Part shown: positions 1 through 8,220 of the stretch, piece by piece
Layout: the number at the start of each line of letters is the position of its first letter
Position numbering within the stretch: the stretch's first letter is position 1
Assembly: GCF_001708185.1 (NCBI RefSeq)
Contig: NZ_MDDN01000019.1
Coordinates: 1-59,632 of the forward strand
Length of the DNA: 59,632 bases
Origin: Lysinibacillus xylanilyticus
GTDB lineage: Bacteria > Bacillota > Bacilli > Bacillales_A > Planococcaceae
Reading direction: 5' to 3'
The notes under the pieces: generated by a model
What the model was told of the DNA's origin: nothing
Databases searched by the model: none
Seen by the model: the letters and a program-made list of their open reading frames with translations, nothing else
Program-made: the position numbers and the translations under genes

Positions 1-65
1 TCGACTTGCATGTATTAGGCACGCCGCCAGCGTTCGTCCTGAGCCAGGATCAAACTCTCCATAAA
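1..65 (-). rRNA. rrs: 16S ribosomal RNA, 5' end only
   Basis: Read on the minus strand, this is the conserved 5' end of bacterial 16S rRNA: the segment around the universal 27F site (AGAGTTTGATCCTGGCTCAG) followed by the ACGAACGCTGGCGGC stretch. The gene runs off the left edge, so only about 65 nt are present. Its start is placed by analogy with B. subtilis 16S. A ribosomal operon next to the kbaA/gerD/salA/cwlD group matches the Bacillus layout. Confidence 0.97.
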
Positions 66-237
66 AAGAAATTTGATTAGCTCAAATTGTTTTGCTGGCA
101 TCATGTTTGATGTCCAAAATTTTGTTTTGTTCACTAACTCAAGGTTAGTTACTAAAAACTTTATTGATTACGTTTTGCTTGTTCAGTTTTCAAGGTTCAT
201 TTTTTCGTTTAATGCGTCACCTCTTGGCGACTTATAC

Positions 238-267
238 ATAATAACATCGATTATTCATGAAAGTCAA
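238..267 (-). promoter_or_regulatory. rrn operon promoter (sigma-A type)
   Basis: On the minus strand a TTGACT -35 (262-267) is followed by TTATTA/TATTAT at a spacing of 17 or 18 bp (-10 at about 238-244). This is about 175 nt upstream of the 16S start. The leader between them has an ACTGAACAA-type stretch resembling the anti-termination boxA of Bacillus rRNA leaders. Motifs are seen directly; function is inferred. Confidence 0.7.
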
Positions 268-322
268 CACTAAATCATAAGTTTTTTTAAGAACTTTATT
301 TTTATCTAGAAACGAGGTCGTT

Positions 323-982
323 ATGATGTTTCGTAAAACGTTGATTTCACTGCTTTTTATTGTAATACTCTTTGTCTTTATAAAGCCGATAAATTCTACT
401 ATGATTTCTGTATTTAACATCGCTGATGCTCCAGCAGTTGTAACAAAAGGATATTATGGTACATCACTTATTGTCGAAATTTCTTTTTCTGATGAAACTC
501 TGTTGGACTGGCTTAAAACTGTAAAAGCACCTTATCCGCTTCTCTTGTTAGATGCTGCTTGGATTGAACGTTCACCCGAACACATAAAAATTATTCAAGA
601 GAGAAAACTACCTATAGGATTATTAGGACCTGAGGATTCAGTGGATAAACCCATTGATCTTGCCGTCGTGCAAAAAGATATTGATATTTACGAAAAACAC
701 ATGAAAGAAACACCGCTTTGGTTTGCAACTCGAAACCATCAATATTCTCAGGGTTTACAAAAAAACTTATTTCAACAGCAGATGAATATACTTTCTCCCT
801 CTCTAATCTGGAAAGGGGAAAAAACACCAAAAATACAAAAGGGAGATTTTGTTTTTATTTCTTTACACCAAAATAATCAAATCTCGTTTAAAGAGCTTAA
901 CACATTTCTACAACAAAATAAATTTATGTCGGTTGAGGAAAATATATTTGGCTATAAAGTGCAAACTAAAAAATCACCATAA
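323..982 (+). CDS. degenerate PdaB-like polysaccharide deacetylase homologue
   Basis: A 219-aa protein with an N-terminal hydrophobic signal or anchor (about residues 4-25). The remainder can be aligned by eye with the PdaB/YbaN family (NodB fold, sporulation): VEISFSDE stands where PdaB has a FDISWGDE-like motif, LLLDAAWIERSPEH stands for the TFFLSGAWAERHPD-like strand and helix, and a KGDFVFISLHQ segment near the C-terminus matches the usual KGDIILLHAS. The metal-binding Asp of motif 1, the histidines of motif 2 and the RPP motif are not conserved, so deacetylase activity is unlikely. pdaB is expected here, next to kbaA and the rrn operon. Two ATGs (323, 326) are possible starts, with GAGGT just upstream. 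Orthology is inferred from synteny plus weak similarity. Confidence 0.6.
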   Translation: MMFRKTLISLLFIVILFVFIKPINSTMISVFNIADAPAVVTKGYYGTSLIVEISFSDETLLDWLKTVKAPYPLLLLDAAWIERSPEHIKIIQERKLPIGLLGPEDSVDKPIDLAVVQKDIDIYEKHMKETPLWFATRNHQYSQGLQKNLFQQQMNILSPSLIWKGEKTPKIQKGDFVFISLHQNNQISFKELNTFLQQNKFMSVEENIFGYKVQTKKSP

Positions 983-984
983 CA

Positions 985-1022
985 AAAAAGTTGCCACCTA
1001 CGTTTTCTAGGGGCAACTTTTT
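985..1022. terminator. bidirectional intrinsic terminator
   Basis: An 11-bp inverted repeat (985-995 with 1012-1022, core AAAAAGTTGCC) has A/T runs on both sides. It sits between the convergent pdaB-like and kbaA genes and can serve both strands. Confidence 0.8.
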
Positions 1023-1032
1023 CTTTAAATTA

Positions 1033-1707
1033 TTATGCATTTTTTGCTTGTTCAAGACGTGCTTTACGGCGTGCTTCTAATTTTTGACGATCCTCATCGG
1101 ATTTCGCATTATATTTTGGTAATACTAATAATTGATAAGCATTTACCGCGAGTAGTGGAAATAGTAATAATGCAACATACTCGTTAATATTTTCATCGCG
1201 ACCCATTAATGCAATTGTCCATTCCAATGTTGTAACGACAACCATAAAAAATAAAGCTGAAATGAAAACATGTTTTTTTCCTGTTAATTTTACTTTTTGA
1301 ACGGCTGTTGCTACGGCTCCGAATATTAATACAATTAACAAGCCAATATAGAACACCCAACTTTGCCCATCCTTGACGCCAGGTACAAAACGGAAGAAAA
1401 TAATATCGAAAATAGTAATAGCAATTAATAACAGCTGTACCCAATTCCATAATGTAAGTGTTCTGAAAATATTAACTCCCACTTGATGGAGCGTTAAATA
1501 CGCAAAAAAGCCTGCCTGTGCAATAACACTCATTGTAAATCCTAAGAAGACCATCCATAAAAGTCCGGCCAAAAATTCACCCCATTGACCATTTGCCGCA
1601 TATGGTTGGAAGAATTCCCATCGAATAAATAAACTGCAAATTCCGTTGACTGCGCCACCAACGAGCATCGCAAAGAAGAAAAACTTTGCCCAATTTCGTA
1701 TCGTCAC
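1033..1707 (-). CDS. kbaA: KinB signalling pathway activation protein KbaA
   Basis: A 224-aa polytopic membrane protein with about six hydrophobic segments and a basic C-terminal tail (RQKLEARRKARLEQ). In B. subtilis KbaA is needed for activation of the KinB sensor kinase that feeds the sporulation phosphorelay. The start is GTG at 1707, preceded by GGGGGA at good spacing. The gene lies between gerD and the pdaB-like gene, as in Bacillus. Identification rests on family resemblance plus synteny. Confidence 0.88.
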   Translation of the reverse strand: MTIRNWAKFFFFAMLVGGAVNGICSLFIRWEFFQPYAANGQWGEFLAGLLWMVFLGFTMSVIAQAGFFAYLTLHQVGVNIFRTLTLWNWVQLLLIAITIFDIIFFRFVPGVKDGQSWVFYIGLLIVLIFGAVATAVQKVKLTGKKHVFISALFFMVVVTTLEWTIALMGRDENINEYVALLLFPLLAVNAYQLLVLPKYNAKSDEDRQKLEARRKARLEQAKNA

Positions 1708-1860
1708 AACTAAAAGTCCCCCAATTTCTCAATGTATATCTGTATTCATTTTAACAATGCATCGTTAAAAAAGCTATTTCTCATCCTAACCAATACATAA
1801 AGTCATCGTAAATGTGAACAATAATTGAAAGAGTCTATCTATAGAAAGGACTGATTATTA

Positions 1861-2463
1861 ATGCGAAAATTTACCTTATTGCTATTTCTAATACTTTTTC
1901 TTTCTGCCTGTTCACAAGAGAAAACCTCTACCATGTCCTATGATGAAATAAAAAAAATAATGATCGACTCTTTACAAACCGAGGATGGTAAAAAGGCGTT
2001 GCGGCAGCTTTTAGAGGACCCCAGTTTCCGTGAATTATTGGTTTTGGAACATGAAGAAGTGAAGAAGGCTACCGAGGAAACCTTGCTTTCCCCGAAAGCA
2101 GAAGAATTTTGGAAGAAAACATTTGAAGATCCAAAATTTAAGGAAACCGTAGCTAAAAGTATGCAAAAGCAGCAGCAAGATATTATGAAGGAATTAATGA
2201 AAGACCCTGCTTTCCAAAAGGATATGGAGGCATTCTTTGGTCAGCCAGATATGCAAAAACAGTTAGAGACTATTTTAAAATCCTCCAACATGAGGAAACA
2301 AGTGGAGGAAATTGTGAAAGAAACGATAGAAAGTCCACTTATGCAAGCAAAATGGCAGGAGCTTATTAAGAAGAGCGGCGGTGAAGCTGGGAAAGCTGAA
2401 GGCAGTGGAAAAAAAGCAGCTGGCGGTGAAGGTACAAACAAAGAAGGAAAGAGCACTCAGTAA
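1861..2463 (+). CDS. gerD: spore germination lipoprotein GerD
   Basis: A 200-aa lipoprotein: hydrophobic signal with lipobox LSAC (Cys17), then a highly charged helical region carrying repeated DPxF segments (EDPSF, EDPKF, KDPAF) and a Gly/Lys/Glu-rich tail. GerD assembles in the spore inner membrane and is required for clustering and rapid response of nutrient germinant receptors. AAAGGA lies upstream of the ATG. It is convergent with salA and shares a terminator with it, as expected from Bacillus gene order. Confidence 0.93.
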   Translation: MRKFTLLLFLILFLSACSQEKTSTMSYDEIKKIMIDSLQTEDGKKALRQLLEDPSFRELLVLEHEEVKKATEETLLSPKAEEFWKKTFEDPKFKETVAKSMQKQQQDIMKELMKDPAFQKDMEAFFGQPDMQKQLETILKSSNMRKQVEEIVKETIESPLMQAKWQELIKKSGGEAGKAEGSGKKAAGGEGTNKEGKSTQ

Positions 2464-2477
2464 CCCCTTATATGTAA

Positions 2478-2515
2478 AAAACGGATTTCCTCTATTGTTT
2501 GAGGAAATCCGTTTT
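2478..2515. terminator. bidirectional terminator between gerD and salA
   Basis: A perfect 15-bp inverted repeat (2478-2492 with 2501-2515, core AAAACGGATTTCCTC) with an 8-nt loop is flanked by A and T runs on both strands, between two convergent genes. Confidence 0.9.
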
Positions 2516-2517
2516 CA

Positions 2518-3573
2518 TTATTTATTTAATTTATTAATGATTTTCGTCGCGATGTCTAAATAAATTTGTCCTGTTGTGTGTTTTTCAGCATAAACAGAAG
2601 GTGCAAAATCTGCATCTGACCAGTCAGGTTGACCAAGAGGAATTTGGCCAAGTAGCTCTGAACGTAGCTCTTCTGCTAATTTCGGACCTCCCCCTTGACC
2701 GAAAACGAATTCACGTTCACCAGATTTCGATTCATACCATGCCATATTTTCAACAACACCTAAAATTTCATGGTCTGTTTGTAGAGCCATTGCACCTGCA
2801 CGAGCTGCTACGAACGCTGCCGTTGGATGTGGTGTTGTTACGACAATTTCTTTAGATGAAGGAAGCATCTGGTGAATATCTAATGCAACGTCACCTGTAC
2901 CTGGTGGTAAATCCAATAGTAGATAATCTAGCTCGCCCCATTCTACATCACGGAAGAACTGATCTAACACTTTACCTAACATTGGTCCACGCCATACAAT
3001 CGGTGCGTTATTTTCAACAAAGAAGCCCATTGAAATCATTTTCACTCCAAGGCGATCAACAGGGAAAATTCGATTATTTACCACTTTTGGCATATCTGTA
3101 ACACCCATCATATCAGGTACACTGAATCCGTAAATATCAGCATCAATCAAGCCAACCTTCTTACCTAGACGAGCTAATGCAACAGCTAAGTTAACTGATA
3201 CTGTAGATTTCCCTACACCGCCTTTACCAGAGGCAATTGAAATAACTTGTACCGTGCTAAGCGGAGATAAAATATCTTGTGCCTCAGCCTCAGTTGCAAC
3301 TCCACGGAAGCTTTGAAGTTTTTCTGCAGACATCTCTTCGAAACGAATACCAACTGTATCAGCACCCGCTTCTTTCAAAATTTCAACAATTTTCATTTGG
3401 AACTGTAATTGTTCAGGTGTATTTGTTTTTGCAATCGCAATTTTTACACTGACATGATTTTTCTCTTCTTTTATTGCTACATTTGTAATACCGTCTGTTT
3501 CTGCAAGTGATTTATGTAAAAATGGATCTTGTAGTTGTCCTAATATTTCATGTACTTGTTGTTCAGTTATCAC
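2518..3573 (-). CDS. salA: Mrp/ApbC-type P-loop ATPase SalA
   Basis: A 351-aa protein with an N-terminal MIP18/DUF59-like domain (about residues 1-75) and a Mrp/MinD-type ATPase domain with the deviant Walker A GKGGVGKS (about 116-123) and a switch region YLLLDLPPGTGD. Mrp proteins act in Fe-S cluster handling; the B. subtilis orthologue SalA also acts as a regulator (of scoC). The start is GTG at 3573 because AAGGGGAG lies 8 nt upstream; the longer reading from 3582 overlaps that site. It is transcribed toward gerD, with cwlD upstream. Confidence 0.92.
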   Translation of the reverse strand: MITEQQVHEILGQLQDPFLHKSLAETDGITNVAIKEEKNHVSVKIAIAKTNTPEQLQFQMKIVEILKEAGADTVGIRFEEMSAEKLQSFRGVATEAEAQDILSPLSTVQVISIASGKGGVGKSTVSVNLAVALARLGKKVGLIDADIYGFSVPDMMGVTDMPKVVNNRIFPVDRLGVKMISMGFFVENNAPIVWRGPMLGKVLDQFFRDVEWGELDYLLLDLPPGTGDVALDIHQMLPSSKEIVVTTPHPTAAFVAARAGAMALQTDHEILGVVENMAWYESKSGEREFVFGQGGGPKLAEELRSELLGQIPLGQPDWSDADFAPSVYAEKHTTGQIYLDIATKIINKLNK

Positions 3574-3645
3574 GACGAACACTCCCCTTATATTATCTCA
3601 ATGTTAGTATATCATAAATGATTTGATTTACGTTGTGTTGTTGCT

Positions 3646-4359
3646 CTATTCAATTTTAGCTAATAAATACGCTTCAATACCTTCAACAATTGCATCTCCC
3701 ATTTTTTCTTGGTATTTTTTATCAGTTAATAGTGCACGTTCCTCATCATTACTTATAAACCCTGTTTCTACTAGAGCAGCAGGTACCTCAGCTTTTTTCA
3801 GTAAATATATTTGTTTTATAGACAACGCTTCTCGATCGGTATTTTTCAAATTAGTACGAATAGATTCTTGAATGCTCTTGGCTAATAATTCACTTTCAGC
3901 ATGTCCCTCTTTATGATAAAACACCTGTGCTCCACGCCATTTTGTTTCAGGAATGGCATTTGCATGAATTGTAATAAAAACATCCGGTTTTTCCTTTTCT
4001 ACTATGTCTTTTCTTAGAAAGATGTCCTGCTTCTTTCGTTCTCTTAATGTTCCATACTTTTCTGATGACGCGTGCTCGTCGATAACATCTCCATCTTTTG
4101 TTCGTGTCATTACGACTGTTGCGCCTTTTTTCTTTAATTGCTTCTCCACATGCTGAGCAATTGCAAGTGTAATCTCCTTTTCAATTACTTCGCCCTTTGA
4201 AGCCCCTCCATCCTGACCTCCGTGCCCCGCATCAATAACTATTTTCAGGCCACCAAGTGGGTCCGGTAAGAAGAAGTTGCGGTCCGAAGCATTCGTTTCG
4301 TATGCCACGACCACTATACTCATCAGCATAATTACTCCTAGTGCAAGCCAGCGCTTCAC
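3646..4359 (-). CDS. cwlD: germination-specific N-acetylmuramoyl-L-alanine amidase CwlD
   Basis: A 237-aa Amidase_3 protein with an N-terminal signal or anchor helix (residues 3-20). Zinc and catalytic motifs are visible: IDAGHGG (His46), an EKE segment, TIHANA and VETGFISN. CwlD helps form muramic-delta-lactam in spore cortex peptidoglycan, which cortex-lytic enzymes recognise during germination. The start is GTG, with GGTGG upstream. It lies next to salA as in Bacillus. Confidence 0.93.
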   Translation of the reverse strand: MKRWLALGVIMLMSIVVVAYETNASDRNFFLPDPLGGLKIVIDAGHGGQDGGASKGEVIEKEITLAIAQHVEKQLKKKGATVVMTRTKDGDVIDEHASSEKYGTLRERKKQDIFLRKDIVEKEKPDVFITIHANAIPETKWRGAQVFYHKEGHAESELLAKSIQESIRTNLKNTDREALSIKQIYLLKKAEVPAALVETGFISNDEERALLTDKKYQEKMGDAIVEGIEAYLLAKIE

Positions 4360-4421
4360 CTATATCCACCACCCTTTTACATTCAGTGTACGAAGTTAGT
4401 GATTAAACTATGCCAGAAAGT

Positions 4422-4455
4422 AAAAAAAACTCTCAAGTATTGAATTTGAGAGTTT
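4422..4455 (-). terminator. intrinsic terminator of the lipoprotein gene
   Basis: A 10-bp inverted repeat (4427-4436 with 4446-4455, core AAACTCTCAA) is followed on the minus strand by a run of eight T residues. It lies just after the stop of the gene ending at 4486. Confidence 0.85.
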
Positions 4456-4485
4456 GATCTTGATCTGCACGAGGACTATTGCTGT

Positions 4486-5436
4486 TTATTTTAGTGTAAA
4501 TTCTGGTTTAAACTTACCTGTATAAGGCTCATGCTCAACAAATACTGTTATATCCTTACCATCTTTGCCTTTGCCAGTTCTTTTATACGTGAACTTCTTA
4601 TTATTTAGCTCAGTAATTTCGAGTACAGCTCCATATTTATTATCGCCAATTGAAACATGTGCTCGTAATTTATTGCCATCGATAACATTATAGTAACCAT
4701 AGTCACCACGGCTGTTACCCGTGTCAAGGTTGAAAAATTCATATTTATTCGTATTAGCATCATATTTCGCAAGGCTAATAAAATTAGTATTATATTGTGT
4801 TACATCATTTTTGTTTACATCTAATACAACGGTTCCCTGCCAAAGTGTATCGGCTAAAATCTTATCTCCATCAACATCTTTTACGATAGTGCCTGTAGAA
4901 GTATTTAAAGTTTTATCTGGTTCAGTAAATGTAAGCTTTTTATCCTTATAAGGGACATGCTCAACGAATACTTCTACATCGTTACCATTTGCATCTTTCC
5001 CCATTCGTTTATAAGTGAACATATTATTTTTTAGCTCAGTAATTTCAACAATTGCTTGATAATTTTTCGTCTCTGAAATCAATATTCTATGTTTTCCATC
5101 ATTCGTAATAAAGAAAACACCTTTATCGTCGCGGCTTCGACCTGTATTTGGATCGAAGAATTCATAACGTCCTGACTTAGCGTCATATTTGGCTAAACCA
5201 ATAAAATTTGAATTTTCAGCTGTTAAATCTTTTTTATTTTTATCGTAAACTTTTGTTCCCTGCCAGTTTGTACTACTAAGAATATTGGCATTTGCTTGAC
5301 CTTTTGTTATTTCTACTTGCCTTTTATCTGCAGTATTTTCTGTTTTTACTTCCTCCATTTTTTTAACATCTTCCTTATTTTGACATGCAGCAAGTAGTGC
5401 CATTGTTGCAAGTGATACAATTAATAGCTTTTTCAT
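4486..5436 (-). CDS. lipoprotein with two tandem DUF4822-like domains
   Basis: A 316-aa predicted lipoprotein: signal peptide MKKLLIVSLATMALLAAC with lipobox LAAC (Cys18), a charged linker, then two clearly homologous repeats (about 55-145 and 170-310). Each contains WQGT, NFI(G/S)LAKYDA, (R/K)YEFF, DTG or NTG with SR.D, EITEL and FTYKR.GK. The pattern resembles secreted DUF4822 proteins; function is unknown. The start at 5436 is chosen because GGAGG lies just upstream; the upstream extension to 5499 has no ribosome site. It has its own terminator and appears monocistronic, and it belongs to the accessory patch between cwlD and rpsI. Confidence 0.82.
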   Translation of the reverse strand: MKKLLIVSLATMALLAACQNKEDVKKMEEVKTENTADKRQVEITKGQANANILSSTNWQGTKVYDKNKKDLTAENSNFIGLAKYDAKSGRYEFFDPNTGRSRDDKGVFFITNDGKHRILISETKNYQAIVEITELKNNMFTYKRMGKDANGNDVEVFVEHVPYKDKKLTFTEPDKTLNTSTGTIVKDVDGDKILADTLWQGTVVLDVNKNDVTQYNTNFISLAKYDANTNKYEFFNLDTGNSRGDYGYYNVIDGNKLRAHVSIGDNKYGAVLEITELNNKKFTYKRTGKGKDGKDITVFVEHEPYTGKFKPEFTLK

Positions 5437-5599
5437 AGGTACTAACCTCCATTTTTTAGCATAAATAATCAACCTATAAGTAGTATCAACCATTTTCACA
5501 TTAAATACTCATCCTTGTTTATTACTAAATCAGCGGTAACTTTTTATCGGTAAATGCAAATACTTGATATATGTTTATTTTTCTAGTACTAAAAAACGC

Positions 5600-5637
5600 A
5601 AAAAACCCGCCACTAAAGTGAAGTGACAAGGTTTTTG
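5600..5637 (-). terminator. intrinsic terminator of the LysR gene
   Basis: An imperfect stem (5602-5614 with 5622-5635) is followed on the minus strand by TTTTTTGCG. It lies just downstream of the LysR-family stop codon at 5651. Confidence 0.7.
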
Positions 5638-5650
5638 CAATTCTATGCAG

Positions 5651-6541
5651 TTATGTATGCAGTTGCAAATGATTTTTAAGTAATTCGATAAAGTGTTGGG
5701 CGGTATTGGACAAGCGATAATTCTTCATCCATATTAACCCAACAGGTGACGAAAACTCAGTTGCACCTGAAATTTTATAAGCATGTATAGCATACCCTTT
5801 ATGACGTTTAAGCAATGTCTCTGGAACAATCGATGTGCAAAAATCAGATGAAATTAAATCCATTAACAGAGAAATATCAGAGCACTCACCAACTAGATTA
5901 GGATTTAAATCCATTCGAGAAAAAGCTTCCAAAATCAAATAGTGAACACCTAAACCTTGTGTACTTGGTAGTATTATTGGATAGTTTTGAACATCTGTAA
6001 GCGTCACTTCATGATTGAACGGTTTCTGTTTATTAGATGTGATGAAATAAAAGGGTTCATTATAAAGATGGACAACTGAAAAGTCATTTAACTCAAGCGG
6101 TAATCGAATAATTGCTAACTCAATTACACGATCTCTTACTAATTGACAAAGGACAGCAGACTCATTTTGCTGAATTTTAAACGTCACCTTAGGGTAGTAA
6201 TTTCGGAACTGATGGAGGATTTCAGGTAACGAAACATCCGAAAACGTATTTATACCTATCGTTAGTCTACCTTTTACTCCACTTCCTACTTCCTTCACTT
6301 CCATCTTTGCCTCGTCCATTAACTGAATCATTTGTAAAGCATATTTATATAAGGCTTTCCCTGCTTCCGTTACTTCTAAATGTTTTTTGCTTCTCTCTAT
6401 TAATATTGAGCCTAGTTCTTCTTCCATTGCTTTCAATTGTTGACTTAATGGAGGCTGAGAAAGATGCAGTCTCTTCGCAGCAGCTGAAATGCTTTTTTCC
6501 TCTACAATTGCAATAAAATATCGCAGTTGTCTTATGTCCAT
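5651..6541 (-). CDS. LysR-family transcriptional regulator
   Basis: A 296-aa protein with the canonical LysR N-terminus: winged HTH MDIRQLRYFIAIVEEKSISAAAKRLHLSQPPLSQ in the first 35 residues (shortened here: MDIRQLRYF...SQPPLSQQ), a linker helix, then a periplasmic-binding-like effector domain. AGGAGG precedes the ATG. It is divergent from the deaminase gene at 6919, with an ankyrin-gene remnant between them, so its original target may have been lost. The regulated pathway cannot be deduced. Confidence 0.92.
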   Translation of the reverse strand: MDIRQLRYFIAIVEEKSISAAAKRLHLSQPPLSQQLKAMEEELGSILIERSKKHLEVTEAGKALYKYALQMIQLMDEAKMEVKEVGSGVKGRLTIGINTFSDVSLPEILHQFRNYYPKVTFKIQQNESAVLCQLVRDRVIELAIIRLPLELNDFSVVHLYNEPFYFITSNKQKPFNHEVTLTDVQNYPIILPSTQGLGVHYLILEAFSRMDLNPNLVGECSDISLLMDLISSDFCTSIVPETLLKRHKGYAIHAYKISGATEFSSPVGLIWMKNYRLSNTAQHFIELLKNHLQLHT

Positions 6542-6641
6542 CGAAGAAAACCTCCTTTTATATATGAAAAACTTAAGTAATTGATAGTATTAATATATTT
6601 TTTGTTTAAATATCTTCATGTTACCATATTTTTAATGAACG

Positions 6642-6819
6642 ATGAAACGAGAATCGGAAAGAGGCATAACGATTATCCCTGCTTCAACGCGGACATGTTC
6701 AATCTGACGCTGATACAAGTATTGGGGATAGAGATGGGATGACACCGTTGCAACGTGCTCGAAAACTAGGATTTCATGAAATTCGACAACATATTAATAA
6801 AAGTTGGAGAGGAAAATAA
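6642..6819 (+). pseudogene. ankyrin-repeat protein remnant
   Basis: Two reading frames encode pieces of one ankyrin-repeat protein. The first (from 6642) reads RGITIIPASTR, then runs into a stop. After a one-base frame change near 6687 the next frame reads RGHVQ, then DADTSIGDRDGMTPLQRARKLGFHEI and ends at TAA 6817-6819. IIPAS.RGHV and D.DG.TPLQ.ARK.GF.EI are typical of small bacterial ankyrin proteins, but the central repeats expected between them are missing. So it is both frameshifted and internally deleted. Translated by hand from the sequence. Confidence 0.65.
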
Positions 6820-6918
6820 TAGGTAAATCTTAGGCAATGGCTCGTTAATTGGAAAGCGTTTATGAAAGTTCATTACTTAATATCGTAAGTTACTTCTAAT
6901 ATTCAAGGAGGATTCAAC

Positions 6919-7404
6919 ATGATAAACGAGACAGATTTAAAGCATCTAAGACGCTGTATTGAACTTGCAAAATTTGCTTTGCAGATTGGAGACGAGCCAT
7001 TCGGTTCAGTTCTCGTTTCTGCTAACGGAGACGTGCTTGCGGAAGACCATAATCATGTTTCGGGCGGGGATTATACTCAGCATCCAGAATTTGCGCTGGC
7101 ACGTTGGGCTGCTGAAAACATGACTACTGAAGAGCGAGGCAAGGCAACCGTATACACCTCTGGTGAACATTGCCCAATGTGCGCTGCCGCTCACGGATGG
7201 GTTGGCTTAGGTCGGATTGTTTATGTAAGTTCCTCAAAACAGTTAACACAATGGCTGAATGCGATGGACGTCGTTTATACATCACGTGTACGCAGTTTGC
7301 CTATTCATGAAGTCATACGTGATACTACAATAGAAGGCCCTGTTCCTGAGCTTGTGGAGGAAGTTCATAAACTTCATCGCCAGTTTTATGCGGCGAAGCA
7401 TTGA
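6919..7404 (+). CDS. nucleoside/cytidine deaminase-family protein
   Basis: A 161-aa member of the zinc-dependent CMP/dCMP/guanine deaminase fold. The zinc and catalytic residues are present: His55-Pro-Glu57 (HPE, where HAE is usual) and Cys85-x-x-Cys88 in EHCPMC (usually EPCPMC). The early GDEPFGSVLV and NHV segments match the substrate pocket region of GuaD/TadA-like deaminases. AAGGAGG precedes the ATG. It is monocistronic with a strong terminator. The natural substrate (guanine, cytosine, other bases) is not assignable from sequence alone. Confidence 0.88.
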   Translation: MINETDLKHLRRCIELAKFALQIGDEPFGSVLVSANGDVLAEDHNHVSGGDYTQHPEFALARWAAENMTTEERGKATVYTSGEHCPMCAAAHGWVGLGRIVYVSSSKQLTQWLNAMDVVYTSRVRSLPIHEVIRDTTIEGPVPELVEEVHKLHRQFYAAKH

Positions 7405-7448
7405 ACTTATCGTCGGGAAAGGCTTATGAATAATTTTCATCAGAATAG

Positions 7449-7491
7449 CGCGAGAAATCAACGTTTCTAAAATTGATTTCTCGCGTTTTTT
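7449..7491 (+). terminator. intrinsic terminator of the deaminase gene
   Basis: A perfect 13-bp inverted repeat (7449-7461 with 7473-7485, CGCGAGAAATCAA) is followed by six T residues, 45 nt after the deaminase stop. Confidence 0.92.
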
Positions 7492-7742
7492 AAGGGTTTG
7501 GCCCAGTTTTGTTCCAGCCCTTTTCTGTTATAAAAGAAGAATTGTATCTATCTTTTTTGGTAGGTATCTGTGACTCCTAACTTAAAGCTACCTGCCATTC
7601 TTTGTACTTTCTTATAGCATTAACATTTGGGTGCCCCTTTCGCATGAAGTCGGTTGACCAGACCAAACTTTATTGTGCGTTTGGGGTATTTTCCTACCAG
7701 CTTTCCAGAACCACTCACATAGCAAAGGGGTTCAATGCATAC
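7492..7742. other. intergenic stretch without a recognised gene
   Basis: About 250 bp between two terminators. No frame on either strand gives a convincing protein; the one open frame (7602-7802 +) runs through the rpsI terminator. Minus-strand frames give short stop-interrupted pieces such as YVSGSGKLVGKYPKRT. This could be a degenerate mobile-element edge, but nothing was recognised. Confidence 0.4.
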
Positions 7743-7776
7743 AAAAAACCCTTTCCCGACAGAACCGGGAAAGGGC
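7743..7776 (-). terminator. intrinsic terminator of rplM-rpsI
   Basis: A perfect 10-bp inverted repeat (7749-7758 with 7766-7775, CCCTTTCCCG) is followed on the minus strand by TTTTTTG, shortly after the rpsI stop. Confidence 0.92.
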
Positions 7777-7802
7777 TTGAAAACGTTGATATAATCGTAT
7801 GA

Positions 7803-8195
7803 TTAACGTTTTGAGAACTGAGGTGCACGACGAGCGCCGCGTAGACCTGGTTTTTTACGTTCTTTCATGCGTGAATCACGAGTAAGTAATCCAGCAGATT
7901 TTAATGCAGCACGGAAATCTGGGTCTACTTGAAGTAGAGCACGAGCGATACCGTGACGTACTGCACCAGCTTGACCAGTGTATCCACCACCGTTAACGTT
8001 TACGTGGATATCGTAGCTTCCAGTTGTTTCAGTAGCCACTAATGGTTGTTTAATTACTTCGCGTAATGCAGCGAATGGTACGTATTCTTCGATTTCACGT
8101 TTGTTGATAACAATTTTACCTGTACCTGGTACTAAACGTACGCGAGCTACAGAGCTTTTACGGCGACCAGTGCCGATGTATTGAACTTGTGCCAA
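7803..8195 (-). CDS. rpsI: 30S ribosomal protein S9 (uS9)
   Basis: A 130-aa protein, the full family length. It carries the [18 protein letters not shown]-terminal motif, [21 protein letters not shown] and the basic C-terminal tail ending RRAPQFSKR, which reaches the P-site tRNA anticodon in the ribosome. GAGGAGG precedes the ATG. It is the second gene of rplM-rpsI, 25 nt after rplM. Confidence 0.98.
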   Translation of the reverse strand: MAQVQYIGTGRRKSSVARVRLVPGTGKIVINKREIEEYVPFAALREVIKQPLVATETTGSYDIHVNVNGGGYTGQAGAVRHGIARALLQVDPDFRAALKSAGLLTRDSRMKERKKPGLRGARRAPQFSKR

Positions 8196-8220
8196 AGTAA
8201 TATCCTCCTCTTAATTTATA

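Noticed and set aside
1..65. Complete 16S gene or rRNA operon claim
   Set aside because: Only the first 65 nt are present before the window edge.
7602..7802. 66-aa plus-strand frame upstream of rpsI
   Set aside because: It reads through the rpsI terminator and has no family resemblance or ribosome site.
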